This document shows, piece after piece, positions 53,514-62,404 of a stretch of 64,000 nt of DNA. A model generated the notes under the pieces. The model was not told where the DNA came from, did not search any database, and saw only the letters and a list, made by a program, of their open reading frames with translations. The position numbers were made by a program, and so were the translations under genes. How positions within the stretch are numbered: position 1 is the stretch's first letter; every line of letters begins with the position of its first letter. This DNA is from Roridomyces roridus (lineage: Eukaryota; Basidiomycota; Agaricomycetes; Agaricales; Mycenaceae), in contig JARKIF010000009.1 in NCBI GenBank assembly GCA_029378245.1, positions 1,302,001 through 1,366,000 of the forward strand, read 5' to 3'.

Positions 53514-56500
53514 CTCCCCCTGGCGTGCGCGCGTCGTCTCCAATCGAGGTTGAGCCTGCTGCAAAGTCGCCAGTGAGTTTGCTTGTCCAGCGGTTTCGTC
53601 ATCAGGTCGGCTAAATTGTCCCGAGACTTGATCGCCGAGATCTCGATCTTCTTGGCGTCGACGAGCTCGCGAACGAATAGATGGCGCATGTCGATGTGCT
53701 TGGAGAGATTATGCCCCTTGGTATTCTTGGTGAGTGCAATGGCTCCAAGGTTGTCGACATTGAGGTTGATAGGACCATCCTGCTTCAAGTAAATTTCCTC
53801 CAAGAAGTTCTTCATCCACACCGCTTGCTGTGCGCCACGGCCTGTCGCAATTAGCTCCGCTTCAGTCGACGACAATGCGACGAGGGGCTGCCGCTTCGAT
53901 GCCCAAGCTACTGGAGCACCTGCCATGAGGAACACGTAACCGCCAGTCGACCGACGCGTGTCCACGCATCCGGCCCAGTCCGAGTCGACGTAACCCAGCG
54001 GCTTCAAACCCACACCCGGCATGTCCAGATCCTCTGCCGCTGGCCGCTTCAGCAAGATACCGAAGTCGAGCGTGCCTTTGATGTATCGGCAGAGCCCAAC
54101 GAGCATTTCCCAGTGCTCGGGCGCCGGGTTGTCTTGGACACGCGCGAGGACACCACACGCAAACGCAATGTCAAGACGGGTTCCGGAGGCAGCCCAAAGG
54201 ATGGCTCCCAGCAGTCGGCGGTACGGCTTGTCCTTCATGTCGACTGTCTCTTCCCGGCTGAGCGGTCCCACACGCGCACGAACGCTGCATCCAGGACGAA
54301 GTGGAGTCCCGACGGGTTGTATGTCCCATAGGTCGAAGAAACGAAGGACTTTCTCCAGGTACGCACCCTGCGATATCCAAATGCTACCGTCGGGCAGTTT
54401 CTGAACTGTTATCCCCAGCAGCACTTCGCGTTCATCCACGGCGTCGAGCTCCCATTTGGCTCGGAACTCCTCACGCACACCCTCCGCCAACTCTTCGCTT
54501 GATGCCGCCGCAAACACATCATCGGTATGGGTCGTGGTGATGACAAGCGAGTCTCCGTCCTTCCGGGCACGGATGCATGGGTCGGCCTTCGATTCGTGGA
54601 AGCCTAACTCTTGGTATGTCTTCTTCAGCGTATTGTACCAGATGTGTCCTGCATCTGGTGACCCGTATAACGCTTTCTGAAGACGGCATGCCAGACCTTC
54701 CTCCCCCAGCTTCTCGAATCCCGGGGGCTGACGCATCCACACCGGGCGCTCCTGTACGCCGTTCAGATACGCGCCCTTGAAGTCCCACTGTCGCGTCGCC
54801 ATGCCCATCACCGCCGCAACTGCCATCGTCATCCGCACCGACTCCATCCGCGCCACCATCGCGTATGTCTCGCCGTAGTCCACACCTGCCTCCATACGGT
54901 CACCACGCAGCACCCACCGTGCCTTCGGCCCTGTCACCACGCCATCACCGTCGACCTTGACGTCGAATGCCCACATACCGTCGACAAGTTTCGCACCAGC
55001 CGGGGGAACCTCATATCGCCAAACAGCCTTCCGTTCCATCGTGGCCATTTCCTTCTCCATCGCTGGGTGCCAATACCCTCGGGATTGCGGTGTTCTCACA
55101 GCCTCGGTATACGATCGCGGGATATGCACGTCGACCCCCTTCACAACACTTGCCGCAACAATCACCATGTCGACTTCCACCACGTTCGTCGCCCGGCAGT
55201 CAACAAAGTTAGCGGAAGGGCGCTTCCCATCTCGTGCCCAGTCTTTGCCTGCTGCGCGTTCGGCCGCTTCGTGATCAGCGCTCTCCGCACGCTCGACTTC
55301 ACGCAGGGATGGTTTGGTAGCACGGCTGGAACGCCGAAGAGCAGTGGGAGCGGGGGCAGGAGCGGGTGCGGGTGCAGGTGCAGGTGTAGATGCAGCAGCA
55401 GGAGCAGGAACGGGAGCGGGTGCAGGGGTGGGAGCCTCAATGTCGTCGGTATCCTCAGCGAGCGGATTCGGTGCAACTTCCTCCATCACCGGCCGTGGGG
55501 CTTCATCGAACTCCACGTCGTGCACTTCAAACACCCGGCCACGCGCAGGGTCATACACACGGTATCCACGTCGCCCCATGTACCCGACCATTTGACCCTC
55601 CCACGCCTGATCCCCGAGCTTACCCTGGACATGGTCAAGGTCCGTCACCCAGCAACGTGCGCCCCAGGGACGCAGGTGAGAAACATTTGGCTTCTTGTCT
55701 GTATTGAGCCAAACTTGCCATGGCAGCTTGTTAGGATGGCGGGAGGTCGGGACGAACATGCGTGTATACGCGTGGGCGAGGGCGGATTCTGCCCACCAGG
55801 AGTGTGGCATGCCCGCGTCGATCATTTGGGTGCGCGCGCCCTCGATGATGGTACGGTTACCACGCTCGACGTGGCCGTTGGACGGGGAGGAAGCTTTGGG
55901 TACGAATTCGATCTTGATCCCGTAGCTTCGGCAGTAGGTGCGAAATTCATTGTTGTCAAACTCGCTACCCAAGTCCACTCGTACGATCTTGAGTTTCCGA
56001 CCTGTCTGGCGTTCCGCCTCGCGATGCCACGCCGCAAACGCCTCCACGACGGTCTCGGCTGTCTTGTTTGCCAAGAACTCGGGGAATTTGCACCCAGAGC
56101 CACCGTCGGCGATGAGCATCATATAGTATGCTCCCCCGTGGCTCTTTGTCCGTGCCTTACCCCACAGGTCGGCATGAACGCGCTCGAGAGGGAGAGCCTC
56201 GTGCTGGACTTCATCGTCAAATGGTTTGCGCACCGCCTTCCCCAGCTTGCACGCCTCGCACAGGTAGTGCTGATCAAGTTCCGCACCACGGACCTCAAGG
56301 CCATCCACCAGCTCCGACTTGGAGAGTGCTTGGACAGCACGGATATTGCAATGGCCAAAACGACGATGCCAAGTTGCGATGTCCGTTGGTTTGTTGCAAC
56401 TAGCCACAGCGGCGACGGTGTGCGGATCATCCAGCACGTCGACTTCGTACAGCCGCCGGGAATTACTGCTATGCGCGAGGCGGCCACAAACGATGACCTG

Positions 56501-57862
56501 CCCGGTTTCAGCGTGGGTCACTTCTAGGTGACCTCTCCCCCATTTCCCCACAAATCCCCGTTTGTCAAGCTCCGGGAGTGATATGAGATTCATCATGAAC
56601 GATGGGGTATGCTTCGCCCTCATGACAAGTTCATTTATCTGGCCTCCCGGTAGTTTCGTCCGAAACCGCACTGTCCCCACACCTGCGATCTTAAATCCAC
56701 CGTCTGCTGTTGCAGTGGAGCCGTCCTCGTCCAGGCGTTCGTACGTCTCGAACGCGTTGCGGTCGCGCCAGCAGTGGTCGGTACAGGCGCTGTCAATGTA
56801 GGTGGGTACGGGACTGGATTTCAATGATGCGGCAACGACAGTATGTGTATCTACGCCTACTACCCGGTCCTCCCCTGATGCATCTAGAACGGCAAGATCC
56901 TGCCGCTCGTCACATCTAGGTTTGGGGTCAGCACCGGGCTTGGGCGTAGAAGTCGTTGGCGCACCTCCGGAGACATCGGTGTGCAGGACGAACGTTGCCA
57001 TGGCGGAACTGGGAGCAGGAGTGGAGCTGGGCTTCGCGTTCTTCAAGCGAAACCACTCAGGCGCGCGGTCAGCAGCTGCGCCGGTCCAGCAATCCGCCTC
57101 TGCGTGTCCCTTCCGCCTGCAAGAACGGCATCGAGGGCGTTGCTCCTTGGAGACTGGGCCAGCCATAGCGAGTGCGTTGGTGACCTTGGTGGCGTCAGCG
57201 GCTTGGGCGGCTGCCTTTACTTGCTGCTCTTTGACGACGGTCCGCCAGAAGACGGTTAGCATATTGCGCACCTCGTCGTACTTGGTGTGGGCCTGGCAGA
57301 CGAGGATTGCGGGTCCCCAAGTAGCACTGCCGACGGGCATCGAACGGATGAGTATGGACCTGAGACGATCGTCGCTGATGTTGCATCCAGCGGCGTTCGC
57401 GGCAGCCCGGAGGGCGACAAGCTTCTCGAGGTGCTTATCGAAATCGTCGCCGTCCGAGTACTTGAGCTCGAGCAACTCCTGCTCGCGGGCACTCTTGCTC
57501 ATCTCCGTCTGATCCTCGAACTGGCCCTTCAGTGCCTTCCACATCTCGTACGCCGACATGTCGTACTTGAGACCAAACGACAGAGGCGATACGGTGTTGT
57601 TGTAGATGAGGGCCGCCATCCATCCATCGTCCTTCCCGAACGCCTCGGGGGTAACCGAACGAGTAATAACGACGGATGAGTCGAAGGAGGGATCAGGGGC
57701 GGAGTGAGCACCAGAGGGGGACAAGGTCGTGCCGTTGAGGAAGCCGATGAGCGCCCGAGCCCGCGCAGTCATGATGATACGGCCACTGAACTGCATCCAG
57801 TTGTCGACGCCGACGAGGCGGTCAGCTTTGTCGAATTGAGGGACATTGGGGGGATTGGACAT
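53486..57862 (-). CDS. Copia Gag-Pol polyprotein
   Basis: One 1,458-codon frame from ATG 57862 (MSNPPNVPQFDKADRLVG) to TGA 53486. Gag (about residues 1-300) carries a CCHC zinc knuckle, CRSCRRKGHAEADC. Protease follows with YIDSACTDH (D-S-A active site). Integrase has the HHCC finger (HRRFGH ... CEACKLGK) and catalytic Asp, Asp, Glu in VHADLWG, VDLGSEFDN and NGHVERGNR. A Pro/Ala repeat linker leads to reverse transcriptase (QWDFKGAYLNGVQERPVWM, KLGEEGLACRLQKALYGSPD), in which the usual YVDD is THTDDVF. RNase H has GYVDSDWAGCVDTRRSTGGY and SSTEAELIA. No frameshift separates Gag and Pol. The last nine residues are encoded inside the 3' LTR. Confidence 0.95.
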   Translation of the reverse strand: MSNPPNVPQFDKADRLVGVDNWMQFSGRIIMTARARALIGFLNGTTLSPSGAHSAPDPSFDSSVVITRSVTPEAFGKDDGWMAALIYNNTVSPLSFGLKYDMSAYEMWKALKGQFEDQTEMSKSAREQELLELKYSDGDDFDKHLEKLVALRAAANAAGCNISDDRLRSILIRSMPVGSATWGPAILVCQAHTKYDEVRNMLTVFWRTVVKEQQVKAAAQAADATKVTNALAMAGPVSKEQRPRCRSCRRKGHAEADCWTGAAADRAPEWFRLKNAKPSSTPAPSSAMATFVLHTDVSGGAPTTSTPKPGADPKPRCDERQDLAVLDASGEDRVVGVDTHTVVAASLKSSPVPTYIDSACTDHCWRDRNAFETYERLDEDGSTATADGGFKIAGVGTVRFRTKLPGGQINELVMRAKHTPSFMMNLISLPELDKRGFVGKWGRGHLEVTHAETGQVIVCGRLAHSSNSRRLYEVDVLDDPHTVAAVASCNKPTDIATWHRRFGHCNIRAVQALSKSELVDGLEVRGAELDQHYLCEACKLGKAVRKPFDDEVQHEALPLERVHADLWGKARTKSHGGAYYMMLIADGGSGCKFPEFLANKTAETVVEAFAAWHREAERQTGRKLKIVRVDLGSEFDNNEFRTYCRSYGIKIEFVPKASSPSNGHVERGNRTIIEGARTQMIDAGMPHSWWAESALAHAYTRMFVPTSRHPNKLPWQVWLNTDKKPNVSHLRPWGARCWVTDLDHVQGKLGDQAWEGQMVGYMGRRGYRVYDPARGRVFEVHDVEFDEAPRPVMEEVAPNPLAEDTDDIEAPTPAPAPVPAPAAASTPAPAPAPAPAPAPTALRRSSRATKPSLREVERAESADHEAAERAAGKDWARDGKRPSANFVDCRATNVVEVDMVIVAASVVKGVDVHIPRSYTEAVRTPQSRGYWHPAMEKEMATMERKAVWRYEVPPAGAKLVDGMWAFDVKVDGDGVVTGPKARWVLRGDRMEAGVDYGETYAMVARMESVRMTMAVAAVMGMATRQWDFKGAYLNGVQERPVWMRQPPGFEKLGEEGLACRLQKALYGSPDAGHIWYNTLKKTYQELGFHESKADPCIRARKDGDSLVITTTHTDDVFAAASSEELAEGVREEFRAKWELDAVDEREVLLGITVQKLPDGSIWISQGAYLEKVLRFFDLWDIQPVGTPLRPGCSVRARVGPLSREETVDMKDKPYRRLLGAILWAASGTRLDIAFACGVLARVQDNPAPEHWEMLVGLCRYIKGTLDFGILLKRPAAEDLDMPGVGLKPLGYVDSDWAGCVDTRRSTGGYVFLMAGAPVAWASKRQPLVALSSTEAELIATGRGAQQAVWMKNFLEEIYLKQDGPINLNVDNLGAIALTKNTKGHNLSKHIDMRHLFVRELVDAKKIEISAIKSRDNLADLMTKPLDKQTHWRLCSRLNLDWRRRAHARGSVEDPGRDQ
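53514..53521 (-). other. Polypurine tract of the copia element
   Basis: On the coding strand AGGGGGAG directly abuts the 3' LTR start (TGTTGAAG). It is the expected primer site for plus-strand DNA synthesis. It overlaps the 3' end of the pol coding region. Confidence 0.75.
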
Positions 57863-57871
57863 TAGGGGTAG

Positions 57872-57893
57872 GAGCAAAGTCAGACTCTTAATC
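57872..57893 (-). other. Primer-binding region of the copia element (tRNA-Lys half-type candidate)
   Basis: It directly adjoins the 5' LTR. Read on the plus strand (same sense as the primer), its last 12 nt AGACTCTTAATC equal the 5' anticodon stem and loop of eukaryotic tRNA-Lys(CUU), with the CTT anticodon inside CTCTTAA. It does not begin TGG on the coding strand, so a normal tRNA 3' end is not the primer. This suggests priming by a tRNA 5' half, as known for Drosophila copia. Confidence 0.55.
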
Positions 57894-58114
57894 TGTAGAA
57901 GAATAGACTCAGTCGTAGTTGGGAGAAACGACTCGTATTAGTAGCTACCTGTAGAAGAATAGACTACTGAATGTAAGTACTGGATAAAATAAGAAAGGGG
58001 ACGGGCGCACCTCAGTCGTAGTTGGGAGAAACGACTGAGGTGCGCTGTGACGCCCCTATGTGGTATTTGTACCCCGCCGCACGCCATCATTGATCCCGGC
58101 CCGGGTCTTCAACA
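57894..58114 (-). repeat. 5' LTR of the copia element (221 bp)
   Basis: It is identical to the 3' LTR except for one extra A at about 57986-57989. On the coding strand it contains a TATA-like GTACAAATACC upstream of the long hairpin, so the hairpin probably lies in the transcript leader. It is flanked on its outer side by CACAG (58115-58119). Confidence 0.95.
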
Positions 58115-58119
58115 CACAG
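58115..58119. repeat. Target-site duplication (right), CACAG
   Basis: The match to 53289-53293 fixes the right boundary of the element. Confidence 0.9.
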
Positions 58120-60192
58120 TGCCCGAGTTGGACAGGATTATGGAGGCGAGACGCGTTACCGACGCGTTTGATCCGTTCGGCAATCACTCCGTCTCTTGCT
58201 CTCCGCTTCCACCTTCTCGTGGCAAATTGCCAGGCAGGCTATGGGCGCTGTGGCGCGTCAATCTACAACACCCCTTCAGACCGGCAAGAGCCCATATGCG
58301 TTGACTCTTCCTACTCGGCCCGTGGGTGGTCGATTATGCATCTTTTCGGGATGGCGGCTGGTGTGGCTCGTCTCCCCTCCGTGCGAGCTCCGTGGGCTGC
58401 GATTGGGTTCTAGTCGGTATCGCTGGTATGCTCTTCTTCACGTTCGTCGATGAGACTGTCGTGGCTGAAGGCTTCTGCGATGAGCCGAATGATTGGTGCG
58501 TGTCCCGCTCGTGCTCTTGTCTTGATTCCGTTCGAATAGGTCTTTCTCAGCTCCAAATCTACTTGGCTACCCATTCTCTGCTCGCAGCCCAAGTTCCAGC
58601 CTCGGGATTCCACGGCGTCGAATGGAGCGCTCAAATGACTGGTGGTGGATGATGTGGTGGATTTCTCTGGGGCCGCGTAGTCTGCGTTCTTCCGAGATCT
58701 CGTGCGTGCTCTGCTCCTCTTCTTCCCCTCATTCTCTCCCTCTTTGCACACTGCGTCCTAGGCTCGCCCTGAATTGCTATCCGTCTCGTCTTCTGTCGGC
58801 GTCGTCGGCTCCAGAAGTATTCGGACGTCTAACGCGGGATGGGGAGTAGACTCTTTGAGGGTCGGCAGTCGTGCTCGCGTTGGCGGATGGGATTGATGAT
58901 AGGTTTGCCTGTGGAAGGGTACGTTGGCTGCGACGGTGCTTGAAGTGGCACAGCTCGACTTCGTCCACGCTTGCGATCGTGACTCGGTGGTCGGTACTTT
59001 GACTCTGTCTACGCTGGTGGCTCCGCCTCACGCGGTGCTGTCGTCTGGATGACCACGGGATACGGGGCTTGCAGCATTGTTTGCGGGAGATTGCGGCTCG
59101 GCGTTCCCAGCTTCCCCTCGAGTTGCAGATCGACCGGTGCTGGGTGCTCGAGCCTCGGCGTTGGCTATACGACTGTCTGTACGCCTCAATCCCACAAATC
59201 AAAAATTATTATCTCCTCTTCTCGCGACTCCATCTTCAGCACGACAGTTTGTGCCTCAGTCCCGCTCGTGTATGTCGGCAGGTTTGGTGTCCAAATGCAA
59301 GCTTCCAACGAAATCGTTTGTTGTCTTGGTTGCGCTGCCACCCCTCGCGCGCCCCAGGTCCTCGGCTGCTCCGTTTGGGTGTGTGCGCGCTGGGTTGTTG
59401 CTCGTCTTGATGGCGGCATACATGCCCTCGCATGTGACTGGTTGCACTTTTGTCTAGGCTCGCGTGACTACTACAGGCTCGGACGGCTGTCTCGTCCCGA
59501 ATGGTCATAACTCGAACAATTGCGCCGACACACACTGTGGCCTGTATACGCAAGTCGGTGCTGATGGGACGTCGAGTGTCTTGCGTGCACGTCGAAGAAC
59601 GTGCGTTTGTATGTGTCCAGCTTCATTGTTGTCGTTGGGTCAGTTGATCGTTTCGAAAGCCAGGCCAGCAGTTGTCCGGTTCACAGGGGTGGGATAGGTT
59701 AAAGCGGGAGCTACTTAGTACGCACTCGAATAGAACTCGTTCTCAACGTCGTCTGGCCAATTAACCTTCTCCGTTCCCATAGAACTCGGACCTTCTCCCT
59801 CGTTGCCTCCACCTCTTGACCAACAGTCAGCGGCGACGTGACCCTTTCGACGACAATTGTTACACCTCTCCCCTTCAATTTGTCCTCCCCCGTCGCCCTT
59901 GCTTGCTCACCCATATTCTGCTACGCTGCCCTCGCCGCTCTTGTCGATTTTGCGACAGTTCTCTTCAAGGACTAGTGAGATGAACTCGTACAATGAGACG
60001 GTCGGGGCGTTGCTCGATACGCCAAGGTACGCTGCTGTGAAGTTGTCCCAGGTGTCGGGGAGCGAGCTGACGACTACATAGCAGCTGAAAATCTTCGTCC
60101 GAAACGATGCTACTGCAGCCGCACCCTGCGAGGTGTCGCCTACTTATAGTAAGATTCACCAGCCTCTCTAGGTACCAATTCCTCCCCCGCAA
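58120..60192 (-). pseudogene. Decayed copia-like element (Gag remnant)
   Basis: On the minus strand, fragments of a copia Gag are recognisable from about 60192: YLERLVNLTI, SDEDFQLL, then in another frame VVSSLPDTWDNFTAAYLGVS, PTVSLYEFISLVLEENCRKI, a stop, and finally ERCNNCRRKGHVAADCWSRG, a CCHC knuckle (about 59820-59866) closely like that of the intact element. It has frameshifts and at least one stop. Below 59700 no Pol domain is readable, though the composition stays repeat-like. The Gag N-terminus is missing at the right end. This is an old relative of the intact element, which sits directly beside it or within it. Confidence 0.7.
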
Positions 60193-60487
60193 AAGTGCCT
60201 AGAGAGATTGGTTCGAGTCTAGACCTAGGCCTTATCCTAATCTCTTCAACTTGTTACGATTCGCATGTTTTGAATTTTCTGAGTCGTTGATCACTGGTGT
60301 ATGGATTCCCGTCACGATGGGTGTGCACATTATAAGTACATGATGCTTGCGAGTGTCTTAGGTTTGATGAGAAATTAAAGTCACCCTGGAAGTGCACCGC
60401 TGCCCGGGGTTCTCGGCGCGCATCGGCAAAAATCACATCGGATTCGTACCTGCCATGCGAAGCAGTGGCCACAAACCCAAGTCAATA

Positions 60488-61306
60488 TCAATCCCGATCC
60501 TCCTCTTCCCACTTTCCATATTGGATACTTTTCACGCTCTTGCAGATCTACAAGCTATTAGATGATTCTGTCCAAGAAATGCGGTCCCTACCTTCTTGTG
60601 GCGTGACCAATCTTCTGCCTGGCACGCGACGCTGCAGTATCTTGGCGAGAGTTAGCGGTGACTGACACGACTCAAAACAGGGGACTCGCCTGATCAACTT
60701 GCATTTCCCGCAGCGTTTGAGTTTCGTCTCGGGGGGTTCATGAGGGTCTTGATGACACTTGGCGCAGCTTCTTGAAAGCGGTTGTATAGTTGTGTTTCGC
60801 GAAGTGCTGGGCGGGTTGGGCGGAGCTCCCGCCATTTTACGCCACTCGTTACTCTCAGCTTTAGCCCCACGATCGCATGCCTCGGCCTGGCACAGTTGAT
60901 GCACCTGGAACGTCAAGCTTCGTCATCTTTCAGGGGAGTCGACTTACCCAGATGACCAGCGACGGTTCTGGTTTGTGCAAATATGAAAGTATGTCGAATC
61001 GATTCTGCCGAGCAGGTTTGCCTGGAAACAAGTTAGACATTTAACTTCTCAACAATGCTGCGCTCACCGCATTGCGAGCATTTCCATTTCCCAGAGTACT
61101 TCACATCATTCGTGACCTCGAGTGCGGTTTGGCGGAGCCAGAGATTCATTCCGACGTTGTCCTGCATCACCCTCGCGGACGGCATGGGCCGTTGTATGGT
61201 TATTTTGACGTGTCGGCCCTCGCTACGGAGGTGGTCAGTGAAGAATGTTCCATGTAGCTCGCTGAACTCACAAGCCGAAAGCTGTTATTTCCAGGTCGAA
61301 CTGCAT
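60488..61306 (-). CDS. MYND zinc-finger protein
   Basis: The start at 61306 gives MQFDLEITAFGF, split by a first intron, then EGRHVKITIQRPMPSARVM, LWLRQTALEVTNDVKYSGKW, a CxxC (KCSQCGKPARQNRFDIL) and VHQLCQAEACDRGA. The C-terminal MYND finger is CAKCHQDPHEPPETKLKRCG-KCKLIRYCSVACQAEDWSRH-KKIC, with all seven Cys and the His. The protein ends SIQYGKWEEEDRD* (60488), about 220 residues. MYND fingers bind short Pro-rich peptides. Small proteins of this build are numerous in Agaricomycetes and largely uncharacterised. One intron (60641-60687) starts GC (AG|GCGAGT). The stop of RPC5 lies 76 bp upstream on the same strand. Confidence 0.82.
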
Positions 61307-61382
61307 GGTTTGAGACGAGGTGTGGCAACCCCTAAGAGCAATGAAACAGACCAAAACATTCATACAAGATACAAAACAGCTA

Positions 61383-62323
61383 CTACAACCCAGCAATGTC
61401 TTTGAGAAATGCTGTCACGTCCGTTTTCGATTCCAATACTTCTTCGTTAGTCGAGAAGATGCGTTCAAACGTCTCCTCCGACTCCCCAGTCTGCAAATCA
61501 TGAGATTCAGTATGAGCAGAGGTGACTAGACGCACTGTGACATCGCAGAATTCAAGATCTTGCCATTCCTCATCTTCCTCGGCGCGGATGGCGATCAGCA
61601 TCTCTCTTCTTGCTACGGACAACCCGCCCGCAGCTTGTAGTCCTTTGTCCTCCGCTCTACGTGCTGTAACCTGCACCTCGCGAGCCTCGCCAGACGACTT
61701 TTTCTCCTTTTTCGGCGCAGGTGCAGCAGGCACAGGGTCGTCTGGATCTGGGGGAGGTCCGTCGTCCGAATCAGAATCAGACCCAACGCCTCTCGATCGT
61801 TTTTTCCGCGAGAGGATATCGAGATATGTCAAAGTTGGACGTAGTTGGTGCGTTTCGCTAATGGGATGGAGATGCAACTGGCCTGTCTCTCCCGCATTGG
61901 CCCTCCAAAGTAAAACCGAGATACAATCAACTCACCATCGCGCACGATTCCCAGCATATGAGAACCCTTTTGCTGAATCTGTTCACTCCGCATGCGTACT
62001 TCGTTCAGCCTGGGCTCGTCGTTTTCGTGTTTGGATTTTATTTCTTGATTCTTTTCGCGGTCATCATCGACGCGGGCTGCCCCCAGTTCACGGCCACGGT
62101 CGTTGTTCCACACCTCCGATCGGGTGTCGGAGGGAACGTGGATTTCTAGTCTGCGCACATCGGGTTTTATGCGTGCGGTAATTCTCTTGCCACTGGCAGC
62201 GGCGGAGGGAGGGGCTTGGAGGGGACGCGTCAAAAGAGGAAACTGGTGGATCTGAATCGTCGGAGAGAGGGCATTGGAAAAGCGAATGGGAATGCTGGTG
62301 ACAAGTTCGTCGTCCAAGTCCAT
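61383..62323 (-). CDS. RPC37: RNA polymerase III subunit Rpc37/RPC5
   Basis: The start ATG at 62323 (MDLDDELVTSIPIRFSNALS) leads to PTIQIHQFPLLTRPLQAPP, the N-terminal dimerisation fold that pairs with Rpc53. Next are ARIKPDVRRLEIHVPSDTRS, GSHMLGIVRDGQLHLHPI and THQLRPTLTYLDILSRKKRS, matching the 'vLGI..dg.lhL.P......RPs..ylD' block. An acidic Pro-rich linker (DSDSDDGPPPDPDDPVPAAP) precedes ARREMLIAIRAEEDEEWQDL and the end TAFLKDIAGL* at 61383. Rpc37-Rpc53 act in Pol III initiation, termination and reinitiation. Three exons, all in frame. Confidence 0.9.
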
Positions 62324-62404
62324 CAAGGGCGTGGGAATAGTGACTCCCTCCGATCAGATACGAAAGCAAAGAGTAGTATTTTTAGTTTACAGGTACAAGT
62401 ACAT

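Larger units (their letters stand above)
53294..58114 (-). mobile_element. Intact Ty1/copia LTR retrotransposon, 4.82 kb
   Basis: A complete element on the minus strand: two LTRs (53294-53513 and 57894-58114), a 5-bp target duplication (CACAG), a primer-binding region beside the 5' LTR, one uninterrupted Gag-Pol frame, and a polypurine tract beside the 3' LTR. The order protease, integrase, reverse transcriptase, RNase H defines copia (Pseudoviridae) rather than gypsy. The LTRs differ by a single A in a short A run, so insertion was recent. Surrounding genes are intact, and the element sits next to an older copia Gag remnant. Confidence 0.95.

Noticed and set aside
55067..56527. A 486-codon open frame on the plus strand within the retrotransposon
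   Set aside because: It is the antisense shadow of the intact copia pol frame; Arg/Gly/Cys-rich, no domain, and the opposite strand carries all the conserved motifs.
53486..57877. The very long frame as a possible new defence or giant-protein system
   Set aside because: Zinc knuckle, aspartic protease, integrase, reverse transcriptase and RNase H in copia order, with LTRs and target duplication, identify a known type of retrotransposon.
57872..57893. A real tRNA-Lys gene fragment
   Set aside because: Only the anticodon arm matches; no acceptor, D or T arms follow. Its position beside the LTR fits a primer-binding site better.
58120..59700. Several 60-150-codon frames after the retrotransposon as genes
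   Set aside because: No conserved motif, no consistent splice structure, frames open on both strands, and a decayed Gag follows directly; treated as repeat remnant.
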